A stretch of 34,044 bases of DNA from Chitinispirillia bacterium (GTDB lineage Bacteria > Fibrobacterota > Chitinivibrionia > Chitinivibrionales > Chitinispirillaceae), in NCBI GenBank assembly GCA_009786415.1, contig WQTH01000027.1, positions 1 to 34,044 on the forward strand. Direction: 5' to 3'. Position 1 is the stretch's first letter. Every line of letters begins with the position of its first letter. The notes under the pieces are model-generated. The model was given only the letters and a program-made list of their open reading frames with translations, was not told where the DNA came from and searched no databases. Below are positions 8,487 through 16,963 of this stretch, in pieces. Position numbers and translations under genes: made by a program.

Positions 8487-9776
8487 ATGTCCTTGTTTGG
8501 CCTGAAAGAGAAGAAGGAAATTGAGCAGTTGACGGCAACTATTGAGGCCCTAAAGGCACGATTAACTCCGGAGCAGCAAAGGATAGACGTCTTACGGGAA
8601 GAAATAAAAAAATTAGAGGAAAAGAAAGTAGCCCAGCAAACAAGCATTACATATCAGGACGGCAAATTAAAATATTTGCGTGATACTATCGAAGTTAAAA
8701 GTGCTGAACTCATTCTTGTGGAAGAAGAGGTGCTTCTTCAGTCATTCGGTCTGTACACGCCAAAATACGAATTTTCAAATGCGGAAGCATACAAAGCAGA
8801 GCTTGAGAGGATAAGAACCCGGCAAAAAGAGCTAATAAAGACCGATTTAGCAGTTACGGGGAACGCGAACTGGACAGTTGACGGCAGCGCCGCTAAGGGC
8901 AAAAAGATGTTAAAAGATATGCAAAAGCTCCTTTTGCGGGCCTTTAACGGTGAGTGTGACGAAATCGTAGCGCGTGTTAAATACAGTAACTTTGACGCGA
9001 GCCTGAAGCGGATCACGTCATCTCGCGAGGCGATATCGAAACTTGGTCAAATGATGAGATTGGAAATTACTGACAGATACTACAATGCCAAAATTGACGA
9101 ACTGAGGCTGGCGCTGGAATACCAGCAGAAAAAGCAACAGGAGAAGGAGGATCAAAAGGCCATCCGGGAACAAATGAGGGAAGAGGCCAAACTCCAGCGG
9201 GAGATAGAGGAACTGCGTAAAAAGGCTGAAAAAGAGCAGAGCCACTACGAGAACGCGCTTCTTAAATTAAACGCTCAGATTGATAACGCATCTGAGGCGG
9301 AGCGGGACGCGCTACTTGCCAAGAAGCAGGAGATTGAAGCGAAGCTCGAAGACGTTGAAAAGGCCATAAAGGACGTAGACTACCGGGCGGCAAACCAGCG
9401 GGCCGGCTATGTGTACGTTATTTCGAACATTGGCGCGTTTGGTGAAAACGTGTACAAGATAGGTATGACCCGCCGCCTCGACCCGCAGGAGCGCGTTGAC
9501 GAGCTCGGCGATGCCTCTGTACCGTTTGATTTCGACATCCACGCCATGATCTTCTGCGAGGACGCTCCCGCGCTTGAAGCGGCGTTGCACAGGGCTTTTG
9601 AGGGCAATAAGCTGAACTGGGTAAACACGAGGCGTGAATTCTTCAACGTGTCGCTCAACGATATCAAGCAGGTCGTTAAAGCCAACTATGACAAAACCGT
9701 CGAATTTATAGAACACGCCGACGCTGAGCAATTCAGGACCTCTATGAGAATGCGGGAGCAGTCGGTAGCCGCGTGA
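8487..9776 (+). CDS. DUF4041/T5orf172-like GIY-YIG domain protein with long coiled-coil N-terminus
   Basis: GYVYVISNIGAFGENVYKIGMTRRLDPQERVDELGDASVPFDFDIHAMIFCEDAPALEAALHRAF...RREFFNV; ATG at 8487 preferred over the GTG at 8481. Confidence 0.75.
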   Translation: MSLFGLKEKKEIEQLTATIEALKARLTPEQQRIDVLREEIKKLEEKKVAQQTSITYQDGKLKYLRDTIEVKSAELILVEEEVLLQSFGLYTPKYEFSNAEAYKAELERIRTRQKELIKTDLAVTGNANWTVDGSAAKGKKMLKDMQKLLLRAFNGECDEIVARVKYSNFDASLKRITSSREAISKLGQMMRLEITDRYYNAKIDELRLALEYQQKKQQEKEDQKAIREQMREEAKLQREIEELRKKAEKEQSHYENALLKLNAQIDNASEAERDALLAKKQEIEAKLEDVEKAIKDVDYRAANQRAGYVYVISNIGAFGENVYKIGMTRRLDPQERVDELGDASVPFDFDIHAMIFCEDAPALEAALHRAFEGNKLNWVNTRREFFNVSLNDIKQVVKANYDKTVEFIEHADAEQFRTSMRMREQSVAA

Positions 9777-9789
9777 CGGAGTAGGCGGG

Positions 9790-9821
9790 CCGTGACCTGC
9801 GGAGCAGGTCACGGTGTTTTT
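9790..9821 (+). terminator. Rho-independent terminator
   Basis: Perfect 11-bp stem CCGTGACCTGC-GGA-GCAGGTCACGG followed by TGTTTTT. Confidence 0.9.
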
Positions 9822-9830
9822 GGGGGATCA

Positions 9831-10571
9831 TCAGGCTGGATCTGAACGCCGGAACTGGAACGAGAACGCGGGGATGGTGACGTTGGATACCGCCGCTGAG
9901 AATCGGAAAGTTAATGTACCGTTTAGTCCAAATGTTGCCGTCGCCACAAGGTAACCGCTGGCGTCGGTGACAGAAAACGGAACCGCCACCACATCGGTCG
10001 GCCGAAAAGCCAGCGGAACAGTACCCTCCTGAAAGAAATCCCTAGTTAGGCCAGCGGCGTTCACAGTGACCCCCGAAAGTCTGGGGATGGACACCGTGAT
10101 CAGGCTCGTCAGCGAGACATCATCTGTGAATACCTTCAAAAACGATGCGTACTTGCCGTTGAACGCGGGGTTGTCTGACTCTACCATCTGTTCCGTATAG
10201 TGGCTGTGGAAAGGGAGGTTGTACACCGGCAGCACTCCATCTACGTCTGTCGAGAGGCGAACCTTCCCCTGATTCCCCTCGCCGTGCCGGTGCGGCCCGT
10301 AGTTCTCCGCAGGCAGTATCCCCTGCACCTCGTCGGACAGGGTAATCTTCCCCTGAGTTGCGCCGAGGCCCGGTGTGCCGGTATGACGGTGCATACCCTG
10401 ATTCGCCGCCGGCAGCTGGCCGGTAACCTCTGCAGCGTTCGTCAGATTGATCTTATTGGCGCTGCCGTCCTCGTCTTTCCCGTCGTGGCGGTGGCCGCCG
10501 AGATGCCTGAAGATGCGGTTCAGGAACTCCGCCGTTACGATCGTTCCGTGCTCAAAGAATGTTTTAGGCAT
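9831..10571 (-). CDS. Tail fibre / collar-like protein with repeated HxH motifs
   Basis: Repeats around HRHDG, HRHTG, HRHGE and HSH with LPAxN spacing; near the lysis genes. Confidence 0.6.
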   Translation of the reverse strand: MPKTFFEHGTIVTAEFLNRIFRHLGGHRHDGKDEDGSANKINLTNAAEVTGQLPAANQGMHRHTGTPGLGATQGKITLSDEVQGILPAENYGPHRHGEGNQGKVRLSTDVDGVLPVYNLPFHSHYTEQMVESDNPAFNGKYASFLKVFTDDVSLTSLITVSIPRLSGVTVNAAGLTRDFFQEGTVPLAFRPTDVVAVPFSVTDASGYLVATATFGLNGTLTFRFSAAVSNVTIPAFSFQFRRSDPA

Positions 10572-10610
10572 GTTTAAACCTCCTCATGTTACCGACAAGT
10601 CCGGTCATGG

Positions 10611-11081
10611 TTATTTCCTCCCGTTGTATGCAAGTGAATAGTGGTTACCATCGTTGAATCTGCCGCCCCAGCAACCGCCGAGAGATTCCCAATACTCGCC
10701 GAGTTCTCGGTGATCAGCCGTGGCAGGCAGATACTTTCCATCTTTGAACAAGTTGAGGTCGATTGCCAGCCCATCGAAGTGCAAGCTTGACGCCTTGCGC
10801 TTGCCGCCGCCGCAGACGGTGCAACTCCTATCCGTCCGGGCGTTGCCGAACGTCAGCGTGTAACCGCGGTTATACGCGAACGCAATCAGCAGGCCGACCA
10901 TGTACGTGAACCGGAACTGCCACGGGTTCATCGGCGTCAGCTTTGTAGGCAAGGGCGGCGGGGCGGGCGTAGCAGCTGGTGCTGCCGTAGCAGCTGCGCT
11001 ATTGGTCTGCTTCACGGGGGTGAAGAGCGGCGCAAGCGCCGCCCTCACCTTATCGCACTCTCCGTTATTCTTGCACAGCAT
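10611..11081 (-). CDS. M15-type peptidase endolysin
   Basis: SLHFDGLAIDLNLFKDGKY...GGCWGGRFNDGNHYSL matches M15 (VanY-like) zinc-peptidase motifs; start set at MLCKNN. Confidence 0.75.
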   Translation of the reverse strand: MLCKNNGECDKVRAALAPLFTPVKQTNSAAATAAPAATPAPPPLPTKLTPMNPWQFRFTYMVGLLIAFAYNRGYTLTFGNARTDRSCTVCGGGKRKASSLHFDGLAIDLNLFKDGKYLPATADHRELGEYWESLGGCWGGRFNDGNHYSLAYNGRK

Positions 11082-11262
11082 CGCCGGCCCCCTCCCCGCC
11101 CTTACCGGACGCATCTACTATGCCCTGCGCGACCACGTAAGCGGCCGAGACGACGGTGGACAAAACCGGCTCGCCCGCGGCAACGCCGGTGATGATACCG
11201 GCGATCGTCACCCACAGCTTACGACTGCCAAGCTTCCTGAAAAACTTTCTCATACTGCACAC
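11065..11262 (-). CDS. Small membrane protein, holin candidate
   Basis: Hydrophobic segment LWVTIAGIITGVAAG...VVSAAYVVAQGIV; overlaps the endolysin start. Confidence 0.5.
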   Translation of the reverse strand: MCSMRKFFRKLGSRKLWVTIAGIITGVAAGEPVLSTVVSAAYVVAQGIVDASGKGGEGAGDAVQE

Positions 11263-11325
11263 TCCTGTGAAAATGGTTTTGGTTATAGTTTACGGATGCG
11301 CCTGTCAAGCGCATCCATATTATCC

Positions 11326-12126
11326 TCATACAAACCAGCTTCCCCTAATCCACTCACCACCGCCGCTGTAGTATTCTACGGCGAGGTGCGGGCGGCTACC
11401 CTGACCGTCAAGTTTTAGCCCGATACGCCAGTCCCACTCGGTGAACGCTGCTCCGGTAACGTCCTGCATATAGTAAGTCCATGCCCCGTCAGTATAAATG
11501 CACCTGCCCGGCGTTGTGGAAAGTGGGTTCTGTACCGTAATCTCTCCGGGAGATAGGCTGGCAAATCTGTTTTGCGGGTTTTGTGCGACAAAACCTGCTG
11601 CGGACATCTTGCTAACCAAACTGCCTGCTGGTTGTGCCACATATGTGGTCACATCGCCCGCTGCAAGCCCCAAATGCCTATGGCCTACATTATACCCCCT
11701 GTTGTGCAACGATATCAAATCATTGCCTGCTCCTCCGCCGGGCGGGTTCGACAGCACAATAAACGGGCCTGTATTGGCATCGCCGACATATCGCTCCCCT
11801 GTTATCTGTCCACGCGATTTCAGGGTTAATGAGAAGTGGTACTCGCCGGCAAGAGAGCGGAGGGCAATTTCGTTGGTGTCAAACGCCCACCCCCAGTGGC
11901 CGGGCTCAAGTCGGTCATCTTTGAAGTTCTCCTTCAAGTCCTCCACTATGCCTGGCACTGCCGCGCCGCCTATAAAATGATACTTCCCGTTCAGGTCGCG
12001 GCAGACGATTTCGTTAGTGTCGCCAGCGCGCGCCCACTGTCCGGGCTTAATGTGGTCATCTTTGAAGTTTTCCTTCAAGTCTTCTATCCTAATAACATCC
12101 GCGACTAATACTTTTGCGTTAATCAT
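11326..12126 (-). CDS. Putative tail fibre/receptor-binding protein with tandem internal repeat
   Basis: EDLKENFKDDHIKPGQWARAGDTNEIVCRDLNGKYHF repeated as EDLKENFKDDRLEPGHWGWAFDTNEIALRSLAGEYHF. Confidence 0.6.
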   Translation of the reverse strand: MINAKVLVADVIRIEDLKENFKDDHIKPGQWARAGDTNEIVCRDLNGKYHFIGGAAVPGIVEDLKENFKDDRLEPGHWGWAFDTNEIALRSLAGEYHFSLTLKSRGQITGERYVGDANTGPFIVLSNPPGGGAGNDLISLHNRGYNVGHRHLGLAAGDVTTYVAQPAGSLVSKMSAAGFVAQNPQNRFASLSPGEITVQNPLSTTPGRCIYTDGAWTYYMQDVTGAAFTEWDWRIGLKLDGQGSRPHLAVEYYSGGGEWIRGSWFV

Positions 12127-12207
12127 ACCTACCCCGGTCCTTGTTTTGATAATAGTTTTAAGTTATACACAAACCGGCGTGCCGTGTGTGCCCGCCGGAT
12201 ATATCCT

Positions 12208-14556
12208 TTACGTCAATGTTATGTGCCCCGGCATATCCACCGGCTTTCCGAAGAGGCCGGGGAGTTTGCCGTGCTCTACTGTCCAGCCGTTTTCGGGTGT
12301 AAAACGCCCGCCAATTGTTGGGTCGGCCATGACCTCAGCGGCTGTGATGTCGGCACCATCTTCACCGCCGGGGCCTTTGTCAGTATTATGCGTGCCAGCC
12401 ATGCCGGCAAACGCCACATTGGTGTTAAACACCGACACATCTTGAACACCTTTATGGCCAATTCGGCGTGTTGGGCGAAATTCATGTATTGTAGCTGATA
12501 CGCTAGGGTTAAGTGCGGCACAATCAGTAACCGTCCCGCCCTCGGATACGCCCACAATACCACCGAGATAACTACGTGAGGAATAGCCATGAACACTACC
12601 GATACTGTAACAGCGGGTTATAGTGCCCCGATACACCCCGGCAACTCCGCCAGAGCCGTCAAAAAACGAATCGGCACTTACATTCACTGCGGCCACGCAA
12701 TCTGATATTGTTGATGCGGGGTTACTGTTAGCCCCAATAATACCGCCGAGGCGTACCTGGCCATTAACAGCCCCGATAACATAACAGCGTAATATTCGCT
12801 CAGTGCCCGAAGTTGCTATCCTCCCAACAATACCACCAATATCCCACCCACCGGCATCTGTGTTAATACTCCAGTCCACCGCGCAGTCGGTAATTGTAAT
12901 GTCATCACCATGCACCCACCCGGCAATGCCGCCGACATAAGAAATATCCAAATTATGAAAAGTGTGGTTGCACGTCACAAGACAACTTTGCACTATACCA
13001 AGCCCAGCGTATATTTCCCCGAACAATCCTCCAACGTACCCAGTGATAGCCACTATATCACCGGAGAAGCTGCAATGGCTGATTGTTATGTCATAGCCAA
13101 GTACTACACCTCCCAATCCACCTGAGCGAGTTGTTGCATTAATACTGCCGTCAACATGACAATTTGTAAGCTCAAATGTATTAGCCTCCACGTTCCCTAC
13201 AATACCGCCTAACTCAGTATCTTGAGAAAAATCAGCATGGATGTTTACCTGACAGTCCGTAACCGTTACCCTGTCGCCATGGAGGCTGTTTCCAATAATA
13301 CCGCCAACGCGCCGCTCCACGTAGCCCACAGCATCAAAGTTGACACGACAATTTGTAACTGCCGTATTCTCGCTCTCTGACTGGCCAATAATACCACCCA
13401 CGCCCCTGCCGCCAGTAATCGTGATGTCAACACGACAATTTGTAACAACCGTATTCTCGCTGTAAGCATACCCGATAATGCCGCCAATGTTAGAGCTCAC
13501 GGTATCAATCCGGCCACTTACACGACAATCCGTAACGACCATACTCCCCCCGTCGGCAAGTCCGATAATGCCGCCGGTATTATGTCGTCCATCAAATTTA
13601 ATATCCACGCCGGCCATAATAAGATTCTTTATTGTGCAATCATGGCCGACCCCAAACAAGCCGTAACCGGCATCCCACCAATCATGACCGCCGTCTTCGT
13701 GCATCGTGAGGCCATGTATGGTGTGCCCGGCCCCATCAAACGTGCCGCGAAACGCTGAGTGCACCCAAGAAGGTTCACCAGGCATCCAGCCGTGGGTAAT
13801 CACTATACTGCCGTCCTCCAACCGATACGGCCAGTCGAATCCCACATCAGGGATGCGCAATCTGCCGCTATCGGCGCTGTATTCCAAAACGTCCACCTCA
13901 AAGAACTCCGGCTGTTCGAGCTCAGCATTCCACCATGCGACGTAAAGCGATACCTTGCCGTCATCGCGGAACTGCAGCATGTACTGCCAGCCCACCCACA
14001 CATCGTTCGGCGCGTTAATCAGGGTATTCGCCGAGGGTACTACCGGCAATCCCGTTGCCATATTAAAGCGGTGCAGCGTGTGGGTCATTTCCACATCTTC
14101 ACCCGGCACCTCATGCCACCCCCCATTGCCCGCCGGCACCCAGCCACGCCCTCCAGAAAAGCCCGATAGGTCGATGTCGGCGGTCAGTGTTATCTTCTTA
14201 CCCTCAAACGTGTCCACGCCCACCACCTCGGCATCGTACACGAACTCCCCGTTTATGATCTGCGCCACCTCGGCGAGTTCCAGCGCCGAGCCCACAAAAT
14301 ATTCTGTAGGGCCGCTGTCCATGTACCAGTGGCGTTTGGGGACGACAGGCTGCCCCTTTTCGATTATCACCACATCCGCCGAACCGGTCTCCCTGACTAT
14401 GACCGCAGAGTTGCCGGTTTCGACTATCACGTCGAAGTCGTCGTCTGTCACATCAAAGCCGTCGTCCGGGCGCTTTGGCGGCCGACGATCGCTGGTAACG
14501 CGGAAGTAAGTGCCGGGCTTGCGCTGGATCACCGCCGCACCCCATTTAAAACCCAT
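12208..14556 (-). CDS. GLUG-motif repeat protein, putative tail fibre/adhesin
   Basis: Many GGIIG/GGIVG...VTNCRV-type repeats of about 25-30 aa. Confidence 0.7.
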   Translation of the reverse strand: MGFKWGAAVIQRKPGTYFRVTSDRRPPKRPDDGFDVTDDDFDVIVETGNSAVIVRETGSADVVIIEKGQPVVPKRHWYMDSGPTEYFVGSALELAEVAQIINGEFVYDAEVVGVDTFEGKKITLTADIDLSGFSGGRGWVPAGNGGWHEVPGEDVEMTHTLHRFNMATGLPVVPSANTLINAPNDVWVGWQYMLQFRDDGKVSLYVAWWNAELEQPEFFEVDVLEYSADSGRLRIPDVGFDWPYRLEDGSIVITHGWMPGEPSWVHSAFRGTFDGAGHTIHGLTMHEDGGHDWWDAGYGLFGVGHDCTIKNLIMAGVDIKFDGRHNTGGIIGLADGGSMVVTDCRVSGRIDTVSSNIGGIIGYAYSENTVVTNCRVDITITGGRGVGGIIGQSESENTAVTNCRVNFDAVGYVERRVGGIIGNSLHGDRVTVTDCQVNIHADFSQDTELGGIVGNVEANTFELTNCHVDGSINATTRSGGLGGVVLGYDITISHCSFSGDIVAITGYVGGLFGEIYAGLGIVQSCLVTCNHTFHNLDISYVGGIAGWVHGDDITITDCAVDWSINTDAGGWDIGGIVGRIATSGTERILRCYVIGAVNGQVRLGGIIGANSNPASTISDCVAAVNVSADSFFDGSGGVAGVYRGTITRCYSIGSVHGYSSRSYLGGIVGVSEGGTVTDCAALNPSVSATIHEFRPTRRIGHKGVQDVSVFNTNVAFAGMAGTHNTDKGPGGEDGADITAAEVMADPTIGGRFTPENGWTVEHGKLPGLFGKPVDMPGHITLT

Positions 14557-14699
14557 TTAAAAACGTTTAAGAAATTTCCGGCGTCCGTTTGGGCGGCGAG
14601 CGGGCAAACGCGCCCTAAAGGGCCTCTATGCGAGCCGCCCCGGATACCGCCACTACTTAAAATTTTTTGTGTACGCATCCGCCCCTCCCCATTACGCTG

Positions 14700-15176
14700 C
14701 TATTGTTTGGCGATGTACCTGTCGAGCACATCCATCATATCCTCTACGTCCTCGTCCTGCACGACTAAGAAAGGCCGCGCCGGGATCGTTACCTTGCGCC
14801 CGCGTCCCGCCTGACCGCCGAACTGGTGGATCGCACCGTACCGCTTGTTGGTGCCGACGGTCACGGCGTTGCCCTGCACGGTCTTTGAAATGCTCGCGGC
14901 GAGGCCGCCCTGCGACATATCCAAAATCCTCCCCGGCCACTTGCCGCGCTTCGCCCGCGCCGCTTTCGTGCTGTCCGCGAGGTCCGCCCACCGCGTGCCG
15001 CCGCCCCGCCAGCTGCCGGCAGAGCCGTAACGCCCGCCGCGCTGGAAGTTCTCCTCGACGGAAGAGAGGAGAATCTCGCCGCAGACGGACAGCGGAGCGC
15101 TGAGGTCGGAACCGGCGGCGGCCAGCTTCTTGAGCCGGGACAGGACGGGGGCGGCGTCTACTGAGATTTTAAGCAT
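14700..15176 (-). CDS. Mu gpG-like virion morphogenesis protein
   Basis: GAIHQFGGQAGRGRKVTIPARPFLVV is typical of this family; start set at MLKISVD. Confidence 0.8.
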   Translation of the reverse strand: MLKISVDAAPVLSRLKKLAAAGSDLSAPLSVCGEILLSSVEENFQRGGRYGSAGSWRGGGTRWADLADSTKAARAKRGKWPGRILDMSQGGLAASISKTVQGNAVTVGTNKRYGAIHQFGGQAGRGRKVTIPARPFLVVQDEDVEDMMDVLDRYIAKQ

Positions 15177-15360
15177 GATACCGCATCTTTCTAAAATGTT
15201 CCAGTTGTACATTCTGCGCCGCGATGTGTTCCAGCAGGTCGGTGACGTCAGCCCGAACGATAGCCATTGCGCCAGTCGTTATAAGCGAATCCGGGCATTT
15301 TATACCGTAACTGCGGGATAGCCGCTCTTCAATCTCACTAATCCGTTTTTTGGTTAGCAT
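15169..15360 (-). CDS. Hypothetical protein
   Basis: 63 aa ORF overlapping the gpG-like gene start. Confidence 0.5.
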   Translation of the reverse strand: MLTKKRISEIEERLSRSYGIKCPDSLITTGAMAIVRADVTDLLEHIAAQNVQLEHFRKMRYHA

Positions 15361-15364
15361 GGTT

Positions 15365-15574
15365 CTACCTCCCCTTTCTGCGTTTGAGCCGAGACCAAGC
15401 CTTCACCGCGATATGTACCGGCCAGACGATAGCAAGCGTTATGTAATATGCGCTGCACGACATAGCTATCTTGTGGGCACGGTCAGAATCATAGTCTCCC
15501 GATACCGTCCACAAGATCAGATTAACGCTGTGTACCGCAAAAACCGTAATTAACACGATCCAATACCATTCCAT
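15365..15574 (-). CDS. Small membrane protein
   Basis: MEWYWIVLITVFAVHSVNLILW...ITLAIVWPVHIAV; SD AAAGGGGCAGGG before the ATG. Confidence 0.55.
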   Translation of the reverse strand: MEWYWIVLITVFAVHSVNLILWTVSGDYDSDRAHKIAMSCSAYYITLAIVWPVHIAVKAWSRLKRRKGR

Positions 15575-15657
15575 ACCCTGCCCCTTTCCACCTTCTATAT
15601 TATATAAGTACAAAATTTATCTTGTTTTTTCGCCGTCCGTGGCGTATATTATGTATA

Positions 15658-15732
15658 GGCTCCGTTACTCGGAAAATCCGCTTGCCGAGGGCAGCGTGCC
15701 AGATGTGGGAACCAGCGGTCCCATACGGAGCC
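15658..15732 (-). ncRNA. Candidate 75-nt multi-branched structured RNA
   Basis: 8-bp closing stem (15658-15665/15725-15732) enclosing three hairpins (15668-15672/15685-15689; 15690-15693/15697-15700; 15706-15710/15719-15723). Confidence 0.35.
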
Positions 15733-15733
15733 A

Positions 15734-16963
15734 TTATATTTTCCCCCTGATAACCCGTACTGCTTTCTGTAAAACATTCCGTACGTTATTTTCTGTAACC
15801 AGGTGCATGGACAACAAAAACACCTCCCCCTTGTTTGTTCGAGCTGTCTTAAACACCGTTTTATAATTGTCATCGCCGACCCTGTTAAAAACCACAAGGT
15901 TTTCAGCTCCGTTTCCATCAGCAACAATAACCGCCGCGTCAGCCTGCTCCAAATGAAGCTGCGTCTGCTGATAATCCGCCATCGAAAGCTCCGGGTGCTT
16001 TGACGTGTTCTTCCACAAGGTTTCAGCCGACAGTCGTACCGTATGGGTTTTAGCCCCTATGGCTTCCATGTAATCGTCGGGCAGAATCGCTATAGGTATC
16101 GCCCCGCCGATCATCCCTTTTGCGTCAAAGAACCGCTTGTAGTCCGGCCCGCTGAAGCTGTCGCGTATAAACGCCTTTGCGTCATCCGGGTGATATACGC
16201 TCAAGTTCGGCATCCACGCCTCTTTCCCGGCGTTGTAGTTCCAGCCCGGCCCTGTCCACATGACTTTCCCGTTCCCAAGATTTACGCCGCTGACTTTTTC
16301 AATCCGCGCGTTCTCCCCCTTGCCGACTACGACCTCCCGCTCGACTACCCGGCCCTCGGAGCTTTCCGGCTGTACGCCTGCCCGCTGTAGCTGTTTATCC
16401 GACAGGCTGCGGACACGGCACCTGCACCCCCAGCCGTTGGGCGGGTAGAACTCGTTCCATATCGGATCGTCCGCGCGAAAGATGCGCCCGTGCATAGCGC
16501 GGTGGCCGTCTCTCGTCTTGCCGTCCATCACCGCGAGGTATTGCAGATACGGCAAATCCTCCGCAGCTTCCATCTGTCCCTTGTACCGCCCGGCCATGTA
16601 CGCCGTTTGCAGGTTTGTGCGGTAGATGGTTTTCAATCGCCGGGAGCCTACGGTTGTTACAACTTCCCCCGTCTTCTTATCAACGACATCACCCAGCCAC
16701 CCGTGTCTGCTTAACTTTGGCCTTATCTCCTTTTGAAACTGCTGGAAGGTCATCCCGGTCTCCAGCGCCTTTTCGACGGCTTTACGTATGTCCCTCAAAA
16801 GATCGACCTTCATGGCTTTCGCCACGGTAAACGCCCTGGCGTGAGTGTCTTTCCACATATCGTACCAGTTCCACGAGAACCCGTAGCCCTTGCGCTTCAT
16901 GTATTCGATAGCGGCGGCGGGTTTTTGCTTGAAGGCGTCGAGGAGTATCTTAGGGTCGCTCAT
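15734..16963 (-). CDS. Mu gpF-like minor head (MuF) protein with C-terminal nuclease/toxin-like extension
   Basis: Central DGKTRDGHRAMHGRIFRADDPIWNEFYPPNGWGCRCRVRSLS motif of MuF; C-terminal ~110 aa extra domain; start ATG 16961-16963 overlaps the portal stop. Confidence 0.85.
   Translation of the reverse strand: MSDPKILLDAFKQKPAAAIEYMKRKGYGFSWNWYDMWKDTHARAFTVAKAMKVDLLRDIRKAVEKALETGMTFQQFQKEIRPKLSRHGWLGDVVDKKTGEVVTTVGSRRLKTIYRTNLQTAYMAGRYKGQMEAAEDLPYLQYLAVMDGKTRDGHRAMHGRIFRADDPIWNEFYPPNGWGCRCRVRSLSDKQLQRAGVQPESSEGRVVEREVVVGKGENARIEKVSGVNLGNGKVMWTGPGWNYNAGKEAWMPNLSVYHPDDAKAFIRDSFSGPDYKRFFDAKGMIGGAIPIAILPDDYMEAIGAKTHTVRLSAETLWKNTSKHPELSMADYQQTQLHLEQADAAVIVADGNGAENLVVFNRVGDDNYKTVFKTARTNKGEVFLLSMHLVTENNVRNVLQKAVRVIRGKI

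Noticed and set aside
9312-9812. 166-aa minus-strand ORF
   Set aside because: Antisense to the GIY-YIG gene and runs through its terminator.
9831-14556. Diversity-generating retroelement acting on the fibre genes
   Set aside because: No reverse transcriptase, and no template/variable repeat pair with adenine-specific differences was seen.
15658-15732. tRNA gene call for the cloverleaf-like element
   Set aside because: Lacks a standard T-loop, a 5-bp/7-nt anticodon arm and CCA; kept only as a structured RNA candidate.
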